A stretch of DNA of 18,078 nucleotides from Albidovulum sp. (GCA_030837825.1 JAUQYB010000037.1:1-18078), one strand, 5' to 3'; shown: positions 7,691-15,440, numbered from the stretch's first letter. The notes: generated by a model not told the origin, from the letters alone. Numbers and translations are program-made.

Positions 7691-8155
7691 ATGGATCTCT
7701 CTCATCTGCTCAAGCCGGCGGCGGTCCGGGTGCTTGGCTACGCGACCAGCAAGAAGCGGCTTTTCCAGGATCTCGCGGAAGTTGCGCAGATCGTCTACGG
7801 GCTGAACGCGACCGAGACGGTGGACGCGTTGCAGGAGCGGGAAAGCCTCGGGCCGACAGGCGTCGGCCACGGCGTCGCGCTGCCACATGCGCGTCTGCAC
7901 GGGCTCGACCGCGTGGTCGGCGTGTTCATCCGGCTGGAGAAGCCGCTCGATTTCGACGCGGTGGACCGGCAGCCGGTCGATCTGGTCTTCGCGCTGCTCG
8001 CGCCGAAGGATTCCGGCGTCGAGCATCTCAAGGCGCTGGCGCTGGTGTCGCGGACGCTGCGGGATGCCGCCACCTGCAAGAAACTCCGGGCGAACAGCGA
8101 TCCGGCAGCCCTTCACGCCGTGCTGACCGAGGCGCGGTCGACCCAGGCCGCGTGA
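7691..8155 (+). CDS. ptsN: Nitrogen-PTS EIIA protein
   Basis: This 154-residue phosphocarrier of the regulatory PTS-Ntr branch accepts phosphate from NPr and, in relatives, controls potassium transport, nitrogen and envelope stress responses by protein contact. The phosphorylated histidine is H66 in GVGHGVALPHAR. Other family features are LFQDLAEVAQ near 24-33, DRVVGVFIRLEKPLDFDAVD, and VDLVFALLAPK. The length matches the family (150-165). It closes the rpoN-hpf-ptsN cluster. Only one base separates its stop from the stop of the convergent sulfotransferase gene, so its transcript must end inside that gene. Confidence 0.95.
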   Translation: MDLSHLLKPAAVRVLGYATSKKRLFQDLAEVAQIVYGLNATETVDALQERESLGPTGVGHGVALPHARLHGLDRVVGVFIRLEKPLDFDAVDRQPVDLVFALLAPKDSGVEHLKALALVSRTLRDAATCKKLRANSDPAALHAVLTEARSTQAA

Positions 8156-8156
8156 G

Positions 8157-9572
8157 TCATTTCGGCGCTTTCCAGGCGCCGAAGCCGAAGCTCATGTAGT
8201 CGCGCCGGTAGACATCACGGGCAAGCGCCTCGAGGTCGCGGTCGTGGATCGCGCCGAGGGGCACCGGCGCGGTGTCGGCCGGCGGCGCGGGCGGGGCGGG
8301 GCGCCTGATCCCCACGCTGGCCGCGAGAAAGCCGAGGTCTTCGGCCAGACGGTCCTCGCGGGCCAGGAGGTCGGGCGCGGCGAAGCCGGCAAGTCCCTGC
8401 ACCAGGGACCACTGGGTGCCCCAGATCGCCTCCTGCCTCAGGCCGGTCTGGCCGGCAAGGTTGACCTTCACGAAGCCGAGAAAGCCCGCAAAGGCGGCGC
8501 GCCAGGCCGCGGGGGTGATCCCGGCGATGTTGTCTTCGGCCGGAACCGGGATGCCGTGATGGACGCGGAGCCGGCTGCGGGTGTCGGCGTGGGCGCCGTC
8601 GGTCATCACGGCACAGAAGGCGTCGTGCGCACGGGCGAGTGGATGGCGGAGCACCGTGAAGCTGCGGTGGCCGGTCATCCTGCGCTTCCACAGCCGCAGC
8701 GACTTCTGGGTGAAGTCCTCCTCGAGCCCGCCCGTCCCCAGCCCGGAGAGCCAGTCGCGGATGTGACCATCATTCATCGGCGGCAGCGGCAGGTAGAGAA
8801 GCGGCGCGCCCTTTGCAGCGACGGCACGCGGCACCCCGGCGCTGCGGCGCGGCTCGAAATTCGGGGTCCGCGAAAGGCTTGCCCAGTCGATCCGGGCGAT
8901 GGCCGTCTCCATCTCGGGGAAGTTGCGGACCTTGTCGGCCATTTCCTCGGGGTTCTGACGGACGAGATCGCCGGAAATCTGCTCCACCCGCCCGTCGTGG
9001 CCGAGGAACTTCAAGAGACCGTTGATCACCTCGACGCGGAGCGACTCCTCGTAGTCGAGGTAGAAAGCGGTCTGGCCGCTGACCTGGAGCGCGTTCAGGA
9101 GGCGCAACTGGAAGGCCTGCCGTTCCTGGAGGAACGCCTCGAACTCGGCCGGTTTGAAGGGCGCCTTCCAGGCGATCTTGTCCTTCACGTCCGAAAGCCG
9201 CCATCGCTTGGTGTTGTAGGCGATCTTGAGGCTGATGTAGCAGTCGACCGGGTTGCGGGTGAGCACGATCTTGGCGCAGCGCGGGTCGGCGAGAATCTCG
9301 TCCAGAACCCGCGGCTCGTGATCGAAGAAGAAGCGAAAGCCGTTGAGGCCGGGCGCGGCGCGGACACGGGCCAGAAGGGCCACGGGGTCGGCGAGGCGCT
9401 CGGCCATCGTCAGTCCAAACACCTCTGCCACGGCCGGGCCGCCGAGATGGTCGGGGTTGAAGATCTCGCCGTGGCAGGCGATGCCCGGCACCTGGGACAG
9501 CGTCGCCTCCAGAAGGTTGGAGCCGGTCCGCATCTCGGCGAAGATGACGAAGTGGTCGAAGGGCCGTTCCAC
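8157..9572 (-). CDS. Two-part sulfotransferase-like protein (NodH-type N-terminal half)
   Basis: This is a 471-residue protein with two sulfotransferase-like halves. The first half has the 5'-phosphosulfate loop FAEMRTGSNLLEATL at 11-25 and the 3'-phosphate-binding segment LTRNPVDCYISLKIAYN at 104-120. These are the two PAPS-binding elements of NodH/Stf0-type enzymes, so this half is likely active. The second half, after about 250, begins GAPLLYLPLPPMNDGHI without a classical loop, but carries FTVLRHPLARAHDAF at 305-319 and ends DYMSFGFGAW, both typical of carbohydrate sulfotransferase family 2. A Pro/Ala-rich linker lies at 424-440. The start is GTG at 9572, set by AGGAGA at 9581-9586, which overlaps the stop of the upstream glycosyltransferase gene. 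It is the last gene of a three-gene operon. The acceptor is unknown, probably a glycan. Confidence 0.82.
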   Translation of the reverse strand: MERPFDHFVIFAEMRTGSNLLEATLSQVPGIACHGEIFNPDHLGGPAVAEVFGLTMAERLADPVALLARVRAAPGLNGFRFFFDHEPRVLDEILADPRCAKIVLTRNPVDCYISLKIAYNTKRWRLSDVKDKIAWKAPFKPAEFEAFLQERQAFQLRLLNALQVSGQTAFYLDYEESLRVEVINGLLKFLGHDGRVEQISGDLVRQNPEEMADKVRNFPEMETAIARIDWASLSRTPNFEPRRSAGVPRAVAAKGAPLLYLPLPPMNDGHIRDWLSGLGTGGLEEDFTQKSLRLWKRRMTGHRSFTVLRHPLARAHDAFCAVMTDGAHADTRSRLRVHHGIPVPAEDNIAGITPAAWRAAFAGFLGFVKVNLAGQTGLRQEAIWGTQWSLVQGLAGFAAPDLLAREDRLAEDLGFLAASVGIRRPAPPAPPADTAPVPLGAIHDRDLEALARDVYRRDYMSFGFGAWKAPK

Positions 9573-9584
9573 TGCGGCGTTCTC

Positions 9585-11288
9585 CTAGCGGACCAGATAG
9601 GGCCGGCCGTGTTCCCGCGCCGGCGGTTGGGGATCGTCGGTCGTCGCGAAGTCGCCCATCAGCGTCGGCATCATGCCCTGGTTCATCAGGCTCTGGAGGA
9701 ACTGCCCGAAGCCCGCCAGGTCAACGAGCTTCGGCGCCTCGGTGAGGGGGCGGGTGGAGCGCGGGCTGATCTCGTCGATGATCACCTGCAGCGGCTCCAT
9801 CGGGTTCTCGATGAACTCGGCCATCGTCCAGATGCGGACACGCGCCTTCACATACATCGTGCGCAGGATCCGGACATGCTCCGTCTCGATCCGCTGGAGC
9901 CGGGCGGCCTCCTTGCGGATGTCCGAGAAATTCATGTTCGCGCGCGAGAGCGGCACCGCCCAGCTTCCGGTGATCACCGAAATCTGCGCGTTGGGGTCGG
10001 TCGCCACGAACCAGTTGCAGTCCTGGTTGTCGCGGGGGCTGAACTGGAAGCACTGCCGTTCGCCGCGCGTGTTCCAGACCAGGTTGGTGAGAAAGGCTCT
10101 GGGGTTGTAGTCCCTGAGCGCCGCGCTGTCGGGAAGCGCGCCGTTGAAGATGGCCTCGCCGCCGGCGAACTCCACCCGGCCGGGTGCGAAGAGGTGGCCA
10201 TGCACCCGCCCGCCCACCGCCTTCGACAGCCAGATGTCGAAATTCTCGAACAGGTCGGAAAAGCCGTGGAAGACGGAATAGGGCGCGCAGGTCTTGCCGT
10301 TCTCGTGATCCTGAAGGGGAAAGCGGCTTTGCATGTAAAGACCGGCGCGGCCGCGGGTCCGCCGCTCCACAGCCTTGGCGAAAAGCCGGTCGATCTTGCC
10401 CGGATTGGGTTCGGCCCTTGCCGATCCCGGCGGCTGCGGGGCGAGGAGGGCCCGGTAGAGCCGGTCCGCCTGGGGCCAGATCTTGCGGGCGACGAAACAG
10501 TCCGACCGCCGCAGGAGCTGGAGGTGATCGTCGTAGAACGTGTGCGGCTTGCCCTGCACGTCAAATATCGAAAGCGTCAGCGACCGGCTTTCGATCCGGG
10601 TGGAATAGAGCCTTGCGAGGGTCTGGAAATAGCTTTCGTCCGGAATCCAGACCCGGCGGAAATAGGCGTCGTGCCCCGCGCGGTCGGGGTCTTCGAGAAT
10701 CGCCGAAAGCGTGCGCCGCGTCAGGCACCACCACTGGCTGCCCAGATGCGGGGCAAGACCCTTCGGAATCTGCCGCCGGATCCCGAGGCGCCGTTGCAGG
10801 CGGACGTAGAAATCGAACAGCCCCCGCCGCTTGCGCCAGGAAAACGGGAAGCGGAGGGTGAAGCGTTCTTCGGCTAGCCCGCCCACGGTCCAGGTCACGT
10901 CGGCGGTGGTGACGCTTTCGATGAAGTCGGTCTGGGGCCGGGCGTCGAGATAGTCGATCAGTTCCGCCACCGGCCGCAGCGGCAGGCAGGCGCCCGAGGC
11001 GAGGTAGACGTGGCGCACGTCCATGTGGCGGCCCAGAAGCTGGGTCGCGCCGGCCTGGGTGGCGGCGACGAGCGACCATGTGCCCCAGTCGCAGGCATAG
11101 CGGCGCGAGAAGCTGACGATGTCGAGGTCGCCCAGCGCCTCGACCAGGCGCCGGTAGTCGGCCGCCTCCACCCGCCGGTCCACATGGATCACCACCGGGC
11201 AGCCGGCCGAAGCCCAGACCCGCGCGACCTCGGCCGCGCGGTTGAGCGCGGTGTGGCAGAGCATGACGAAGCCGAGCGTGGCGGTCAT
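9585..11288 (-). CDS. Core-2/I-branching-like glycosyltransferase with C-terminal extra domain
   Basis: This is a 567-residue protein. Residues 1 to about 260 match the GT14 'branch' family (beta-1,6-N-acetylglucosaminyltransferase-like): GFVMLCHTALNRAAE at 6-20, HVDRRVE at 35-41, YLASGACLPLRP at 95-106, GSQWWCLTRRTL at 183-194 and IPDESYFQTLA at 215-225 (likely catalytic acid). The remaining 300 residues are not part of the classic fold. I recall a DUF found only with such Rhodobacteraceae proteins, possibly DUF5927, but could not check. That part contains PYSVFHGFSDLFENFDIWLS, VHGHLFAPGRVEF and NWFVATDPNAQISVITGSW. The start is ATG at 11288, inside an ATGA overlap with the preceding gene's stop; a longer frame to 11366 would run inside that gene. 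There is no signal peptide or obvious membrane span. The sugar donor is unproven. Confidence 0.82.
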   Translation of the reverse strand: MTATLGFVMLCHTALNRAAEVARVWASAGCPVVIHVDRRVEAADYRRLVEALGDLDIVSFSRRYACDWGTWSLVAATQAGATQLLGRHMDVRHVYLASGACLPLRPVAELIDYLDARPQTDFIESVTTADVTWTVGGLAEERFTLRFPFSWRKRRGLFDFYVRLQRRLGIRRQIPKGLAPHLGSQWWCLTRRTLSAILEDPDRAGHDAYFRRVWIPDESYFQTLARLYSTRIESRSLTLSIFDVQGKPHTFYDDHLQLLRRSDCFVARKIWPQADRLYRALLAPQPPGSARAEPNPGKIDRLFAKAVERRTRGRAGLYMQSRFPLQDHENGKTCAPYSVFHGFSDLFENFDIWLSKAVGGRVHGHLFAPGRVEFAGGEAIFNGALPDSAALRDYNPRAFLTNLVWNTRGERQCFQFSPRDNQDCNWFVATDPNAQISVITGSWAVPLSRANMNFSDIRKEAARLQRIETEHVRILRTMYVKARVRIWTMAEFIENPMEPLQVIIDEISPRSTRPLTEAPKLVDLAGFGQFLQSLMNQGMMPTLMGDFATTDDPQPPAREHGRPYLVR

Positions 11289-12295
11289 GCCCATCCCCCT
11301 TTCGACATGATCCCGAGAATCTCGAGCTGGCGCCAGTTGATGTATTTCTCCGACCACTTGCACCACATGTCGGCATCATCCCGCAGCGTCTCGGCGTAGG
11401 CGATGTATTCCCGGCTTTCGGCGAAATGCTGGCGCCGTTCCAGTTCCTCGGCGACCTTGGCCTTGAAGGTGGAGAGGAACTTGGCGTGGAGCAGGCAGCC
11501 GGAGGCCTTTTCGCCCCCCCATTCCTCATGGACGAGGTTGAGCCCGCGCGGCAGCAGCATGTGAGTGGAACTGACAAAGCAGTAGGACCAATGCCACTTC
11601 ACGAGGGGGATCTTGTTCAGCGACGGGGCCTCGCGCGGCCGGTCCGCGAACATGGTGCGCGCCCGGGGCCCGCCCTGGATCCACAGGTTCCCGTAAAAGC
11701 CGTTGCGCGCGATCATGTAGTTGCCGCCGTCGAAATAGCTCGCGATGTCGAACGGGTTGCCACCCTCGCGGTAGGGCTCGGCGTCGACCGGACCCTTGGG
11801 ATACATGTCGAGCACCATCGCCGGAAAGCTGCGGACCCCGCCGGCGTCCAGCCAGTCGGTCAGGGCGCGTATCGGGCGCGTGTCGCAGAACGGGTAGATG
11901 AAGAACTCATCGACATCGACGGCAAGGATCCAGTGCCCGCGCCCGTGGCGCATCAGAAGCCAGTTGATCCAGTCGGCCCCGTAGCGCGACGCCCGGTAAC
12001 TTGCGCGCGTGGTCCAGAGCGACACGTCGCGCTGTGCGGCGAGATAGTCGCGCGAACCGTCGTCCGAGTCGTTGTCGACCATAAGGAAATGGGTGACGCC
12101 AAGGTTGCGGTAATAGCGCAGGAAGTAGGGCAGGCGGATGCGTTCGTTGCGCAGGACCGCGACGAGCAGGATCGCATCGCGGCCATAGTCGCGCGTGCGG
12201 TCGACGACCGCCGACAGGTCGCGCCGCTTGCGGAATGCCCGATACCGAAGCCGCTTGCGCCGCAGTCTCAGCCGGTAGCGGTCCCAAAGGCGCAT
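11285..12295 (-). CDS. Glycosyltransferase, GT2/GT92-like (Glyco_tranf_2_4)
   Basis: This is a 336-residue protein and the first gene of the three-gene minus-strand operon. It carries the family pattern ILLVAVLRNERIRLPYFLRY near 42-61, GVTHFLMVDNDSDDGS near 66-81 (nucleotide-binding acid cluster) and ILAVDVDEFFIYP near 122-134 (DxD-type metal site). Later comes WHWSYCF and a histidine-containing LVHEEWGG. The first 25 residues are extremely basic (RLRLRRKRLRYRAFRKRR) and could attach the enzyme to the membrane surface. The ATG at 12295 has AAGGA about 9 bases upstream. Its last four bases overlap the next start. The family transfers sugar from a nucleotide donor to a surface glycan; which one is not readable. 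Confidence 0.84.
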   Translation of the reverse strand: MRLWDRYRLRLRRKRLRYRAFRKRRDLSAVVDRTRDYGRDAILLVAVLRNERIRLPYFLRYYRNLGVTHFLMVDNDSDDGSRDYLAAQRDVSLWTTRASYRASRYGADWINWLLMRHGRGHWILAVDVDEFFIYPFCDTRPIRALTDWLDAGGVRSFPAMVLDMYPKGPVDAEPYREGGNPFDIASYFDGGNYMIARNGFYGNLWIQGGPRARTMFADRPREAPSLNKIPLVKWHWSYCFVSSTHMLLPRGLNLVHEEWGGEKASGCLLHAKFLSTFKAKVAEELERRQHFAESREYIAYAETLRDDADMWCKWSEKYINWRQLEILGIMSKGGWA

Positions 12296-12486
12296 CAGGT
12301 TCCTTCAAAAGTCGGACCGGCAGGCGGCCAGGTATTCACGCGCGTCGTCAAGATACGGTAGCGCCGGGCAACACCCCGCCCCATGTCTTGGCTTTGGTGG
12401 TGGAGAATACAGGGGCCGTGACAAGCCGTAAACGGGCGAGTTGCGGCGCGGTCCGGCGCCAGGAGCGGGCCGTTCCGGCCGCCCGG

Positions 12487-13476
12487 TCAGCGGGTGTAGT
12501 TGCCCGACTGGTGCCAGCGCCAGGCATCGGCGATCATCGTCGCCATGTCCGACCTCCGGGGCTGCCAGCCAAGGTCGCGCCGCGCCCGTTCGCTGCCCGA
12601 AACCAGCGCCACCGCATCGCCGGCGCGCCGGTCTCCCCAGATCACCGGCACTTCGCGGTTGGTGACCGCGCGCGACTGTTCGATCACCTCGCGCACGGTG
12701 AAGCCCCGGCCGGTGCCGAGGCAGAAGACCCGCGATCCCTGCCCGGCCTCAAGCCATTTCAGCCCGGCCACATGGGCGTCGATCAGGTCCATGACATGCA
12801 CGTAGTCGCGCAGGCAGGTGCCGTCGCGGGTGGGATAGTCGGTGCCGAACACGGTCAGGGCGGGCCGCTTTCCGTCGATCGCGTCCAGCGTCAGCGGGAT
12901 CAGATGGGTCTCGGGGCGGTGGAACTCTCCCACCTCCCCTTCGGGATCGGCGCCGGCGACGTTGAAGTAGCGGAAGATCACCGCATTCAGCCCGTGGCTC
13001 GCGCCGAAGTCGCCGAGCCTCTGCTCGATCGCCATCTTGGACTTGCCGTAGGCGTTGAGCGGCGCCTGCGGCGTGTTCTCGTCAAGCACCACGCCATCCT
13101 GATCGCCATAGGTGGCGCAGGTGGAGGAGAAGACGAAATCCCTGCATCCCGCCGCCAGGGCGGCCTCGATCAGGTTGAGGGCACCCAGCACGTTCACCCG
13201 CCAGTAGCTGCCGGGATCGCGCATCGCGTCGCCGACAAGGCTGATCGCGGCGAAGTGCATCACGGCAGCGGGGCGCCAGCGGGCGAAGACCGCGTCAAGC
13301 CGGGCGCGGTCGGCCAGGTCGCCTTCCTCGAAAGGCCCGAACTTCACCGCCTCGCGCCAGCCGGTGGCGAGGTTGTCGAAGGTTACGGGCAGATAGCCCG
13401 CAGCCTTCAGAGCCTTGCAGGCGTGCGAGCCGATATAGCCCGCACCGCCGGTGACGAGGACATGCCTTTCCGTCAT
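12487..13476 (-). CDS. galE: UDP-glucose 4-epimerase
   Basis: This 329-residue extended short-chain dehydrogenase interconverts UDP-glucose and UDP-galactose. The NAD loop TGGAGYIGSH is at 9-18, NLATG near 35-39, and FAAISLVGDA near 75-84. The catalytic triad is SST at 117-119 and YGKSK at 143-147. RYFNVAGADPEGEVGE and TRDGTCLRDYVHVMDLIDAH are classic GalE signatures. The length fits the family (about 325-340). The start is ATG at 13476, 6 bases after the galU stop on the same strand, so galU and galE form an operon making UDP-hexoses for surface glycans. The related NDUFA9-like gene at 464-1453 is a different subfamily. Confidence 0.96.
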   Translation of the reverse strand: MTERHVLVTGGAGYIGSHACKALKAAGYLPVTFDNLATGWREAVKFGPFEEGDLADRARLDAVFARWRPAAVMHFAAISLVGDAMRDPGSYWRVNVLGALNLIEAALAAGCRDFVFSSTCATYGDQDGVVLDENTPQAPLNAYGKSKMAIEQRLGDFGASHGLNAVIFRYFNVAGADPEGEVGEFHRPETHLIPLTLDAIDGKRPALTVFGTDYPTRDGTCLRDYVHVMDLIDAHVAGLKWLEAGQGSRVFCLGTGRGFTVREVIEQSRAVTNREVPVIWGDRRAGDAVALVSGSERARRDLGWQPRRSDMATMIADAWRWHQSGNYTR

Positions 13477-13482
13477 GGCGCC

Positions 13483-14376
13483 TTATTCGGCGGCCTTCCG
13501 GAGCCCGACCATTTCCTGAAGGAAGGCCGCGAATTCGTCGCGCAGATCGTCGCGGGCCAGTCCGAAGGCGACGGTGGCCTGGAGGAAACCGGCCTTCGAT
13601 CCGCAGTCGAAGCGTTGGCCGCGGAAGCGGAAGCCATAGACGTTGTTCGAGGCCCTGATCTCGGTCGCGATCGCATCAGTGAGCTGGATTTCACCGCCCG
13701 CGCCGGATTTCCGGGCGTTGAGGTTCTCCATGATCTTCGGCGTCAGGATGTAACGCCCGATCACCGCGAGGTTCGACGGCGCCTCGTGCGCCTTCGGCTT
13801 CTCGACCATGCCCTTGACCGAGACCAGCGAACCCATGTCCTCGCGGATGTCGAGCACGCCGTAGGAAGAGGCCTTGTCGGCCGGCACTTCCATTGCGGCG
13901 ACGATGTTGCCGCCGGTTTCGGCATAGGCTTCGGCCATCTGCTGCAGGCACGGCTTTTCGGCGGCGATGACGTCGTCGGGCAGGATCACCGCGAAGGGCT
14001 CGTCGGCGATGAGGCGGCGCGCGCACCAGACGGCGTGGCCGAGGCCAAGCGCCTTCTGCTGGCGGATGTAGGCGATCGCGCCCGATTCCATGTTGGTCAT
14101 CTTGAGAAGATCGAGGAGATCCTTCTTGCCCTTGCGGCGCAGTTCGGCCTCGACCACCGGGGCGGCGTCGAAATAGTCCTCGAGCGCGGACTTGCCGCGC
14201 GAGGTCACGAAGATGAACTCCTTGATACCGGCGGCGCGCGCCTCGTCGATGGCGTATTGGATCAACGGCCGGTCGACCAGCGTCATGATCTCCTTCGGAA
14301 TTGATTTCGTCGCTGGCAGAAAGCGTGTGCCGAGCCCGGCAACCGGGAAAATGGCCTTCGTCACCTTGCGCTTCAT
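13483..14376 (-). CDS. galU: UTP-glucose-1-phosphate uridylyltransferase
   Basis: This 297-residue nucleotidyltransferase makes UDP-glucose from UTP and glucose 1-phosphate. The N-terminus has the nucleotide-binding signature FPVAGLGTRFLPATKSIPKE (10-29), then MTLVDRPLIQYAIDEA. FAVILPDDVI gives the metal-binding aspartates, and GMVEKPK, IGRYILTP and GEIQLTDAI are further family marks. The length is close to E. coli GalU (302). ATG at 14376 is chosen because family similarity begins there; a longer frame from 14433 adds 19 residues of no family character. A 6-pair hairpin lies 18 bases before the start. It is followed at 6 bases by galE. Confidence 0.95.
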   Translation of the reverse strand: MKRKVTKAIFPVAGLGTRFLPATKSIPKEIMTLVDRPLIQYAIDEARAAGIKEFIFVTSRGKSALEDYFDAAPVVEAELRRKGKKDLLDLLKMTNMESGAIAYIRQQKALGLGHAVWCARRLIADEPFAVILPDDVIAAEKPCLQQMAEAYAETGGNIVAAMEVPADKASSYGVLDIREDMGSLVSVKGMVEKPKAHEAPSNLAVIGRYILTPKIMENLNARKSGAGGEIQLTDAIATEIRASNNVYGFRFRGQRFDCGSKAGFLQATVAFGLARDDLRDEFAAFLQEMVGLRKAAE

Positions 14377-14393
14377 CACTTCACCATCCGTTT

Positions 14394-14410
14394 CGGTCGT
14401 CGTGCGACCG
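14394..14410 (-). promoter_or_regulatory. Hairpin in the galU leader
   Basis: CGGTCG (14394-14399) and CGACCG (14405-14410) are exact inverted repeats around a 5-base loop, ending 18 bases before the galU ATG on the minus strand. It could affect mRNA stability or translation. There is no T run, so it is not a terminator. Confidence 0.35.
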
Positions 14411-14500
14411 TATAGCCCCATCCCGCACCACATCCTAGGTGTCGGGGTCCCCGCGTAACAGGAAGATACGACGTTTTCATGATTTGTTGGGGGGAAAATC

Positions 14501-14523
14501 GCCTAAAATTGAGTCGCTTAGGC
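14501..14523. promoter_or_regulatory. Inverted repeat in A+T-richer galU upstream region
   Basis: GCCTAA (14501-14506) and TTAGGC (14518-14523) form an exact inverted repeat with an 11-base spacer, about two helical turns centre to centre. It lies in the A+T-richer part of the 263-base gap between kdsB and galU, where a galU promoter is expected. An operator is one reading. I found no clear -35/-10 pair here. Confidence 0.3.
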
Positions 14524-14639
14524 AACGGTATGCCAAACAGCCGCCAGATTGTAGCCAGGATCACCGGCAATCCGGCCCCCGCCGGCGGCGAATCCCCGCC
14601 GTGCCCTGCCCCGGCCACGACCGGCACCCGCCGGCATTC

Positions 14640-15440
14640 TCAGGCGATGCCCATCGCTGCCAGCATCGCCTCGATTCGCGCCACGTCCTCGGGATTGTTG
14701 AGCTCCCAGAACTGGCGGCCGCGCGCCTCGACCTCGACGCAGAGGACCGGCCGGCCCGGTTCGAGAAAGCGGAGCTGCTCGAGGCCCTCGAGCGTCTCCA
14801 GGGGTCCGATGTCCCAGCCCGGATAGGCGGTGAGCGCGGCGGGGCGGAAGGCGTAGACGCCGACATGGTGGAAGACCGGCGTGGCTTCTTCGTCGGCATA
14901 GGTTCGGCCGGTGTAGGGGATGACTTCCTTCGAGAAGTAAAGTGCCCGGCCGCCCTCGCCGAAGACGGCTGTGGTGCCGCCGACGCGGCCCGCGCGGCGG
15001 TCGGCGAGAAAGCCGTTCAGCGCGCGGCCATCGCATCGCAGGACCGGGGTCGCGATGTCGGCGCCCGGATCGCCGCGGAGCCCCGCGACAAGGTCCTCCA
15101 CGAACCAGTGCGGCGTCAGCGGCGCGTCGCCCTGGAGGTTGACGACGATATCGTGGCCGCCCCCCAGCGCCGCATGCGCCTCGGCGCAGCGTTCGGTGCC
15201 GTTGCGGCAGGCAGGGGAGGTCATTACCACCTCGGCGCCGAAGCCTTCCGCCTCGGTGCGGATGCGGTCGTCGTCGGTCGCCACCACCACCCGGTCGGCG
15301 CCCTTTACCGCCCGCGCCGCTTCCCAGCTCCGCCGGATCAGCGTGCGCGCCTGACCGTGCGCGCCCCGGAGCGAGACAAGCGGCTTGCCGGGGTAGCGGG
15401 TGGAGGCAAAGCGGGCCGGGATGACGATCAGAACAGACAC
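14640..15440 (-). CDS. kdsB: CMP-Kdo synthetase-like (3-deoxy-manno-octulosonate cytidylyltransferase)
   Basis: This 266-residue enzyme activates Kdo with CTP for transfer to lipid A. It begins SVLIVIPARFASTRYPGKPL (2-21), the KdsB/NeuA signature, then VVVATDDDRI, NGTERCAEA (80-88) and NLQGDAPL (101-108). RALYFSKEVIPY, FHHVGVYAF and LEGLEQLRFLE are strongly conserved KdsB segments. Two differences stand out: NLQGDAPL has alanine where most enzymes have glutamate (QGDEP), and the usual G-K-P-M segment after PLV is replaced by RGAHGQARTLI. I believe these are shared by Rhodobacterales relatives. The start is GTG at 15440, overlapping the cysQ TAG stop by one base (TAGTG). An upstream longer frame would lie inside cysQ. 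A different 8-carbon or 9-carbon acid sugar as substrate cannot be excluded. Confidence 0.87.
   Translation of the reverse strand: MSVLIVIPARFASTRYPGKPLVSLRGAHGQARTLIRRSWEAARAVKGADRVVVATDDDRIRTEAEGFGAEVVMTSPACRNGTERCAEAHAALGGGHDIVVNLQGDAPLTPHWFVEDLVAGLRGDPGADIATPVLRCDGRALNGFLADRRAGRVGGTTAVFGEGGRALYFSKEVIPYTGRTYADEEATPVFHHVGVYAFRPAALTAYPGWDIGPLETLEGLEQLRFLEPGRPVLCVEVEARGRQFWELNNPEDVARIEAMLAAMGIA

Noticed and set aside
8244..10877. 877-codon open frame on the plus strand, antisense to the sulfotransferase and GT14 genes
   Set aside because: It mirrors two recognisable minus-strand genes. Its protein is Arg/Gly/Ala/His-rich with no family motif, as expected in the antisense frame of high-G+C genes.
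12235..14304. 689-codon open frame on the plus strand, antisense to galE and galU
   Set aside because: galE and galU on the other strand carry full sets of family motifs. The plus-strand product is low-complexity and has no ribosome site.
14561..14639. G+C-rich inverted repeat after kdsB as a terminator
   Set aside because: A short stem (CGGCGG/CCGCCG) can form but no T run follows on the minus strand.
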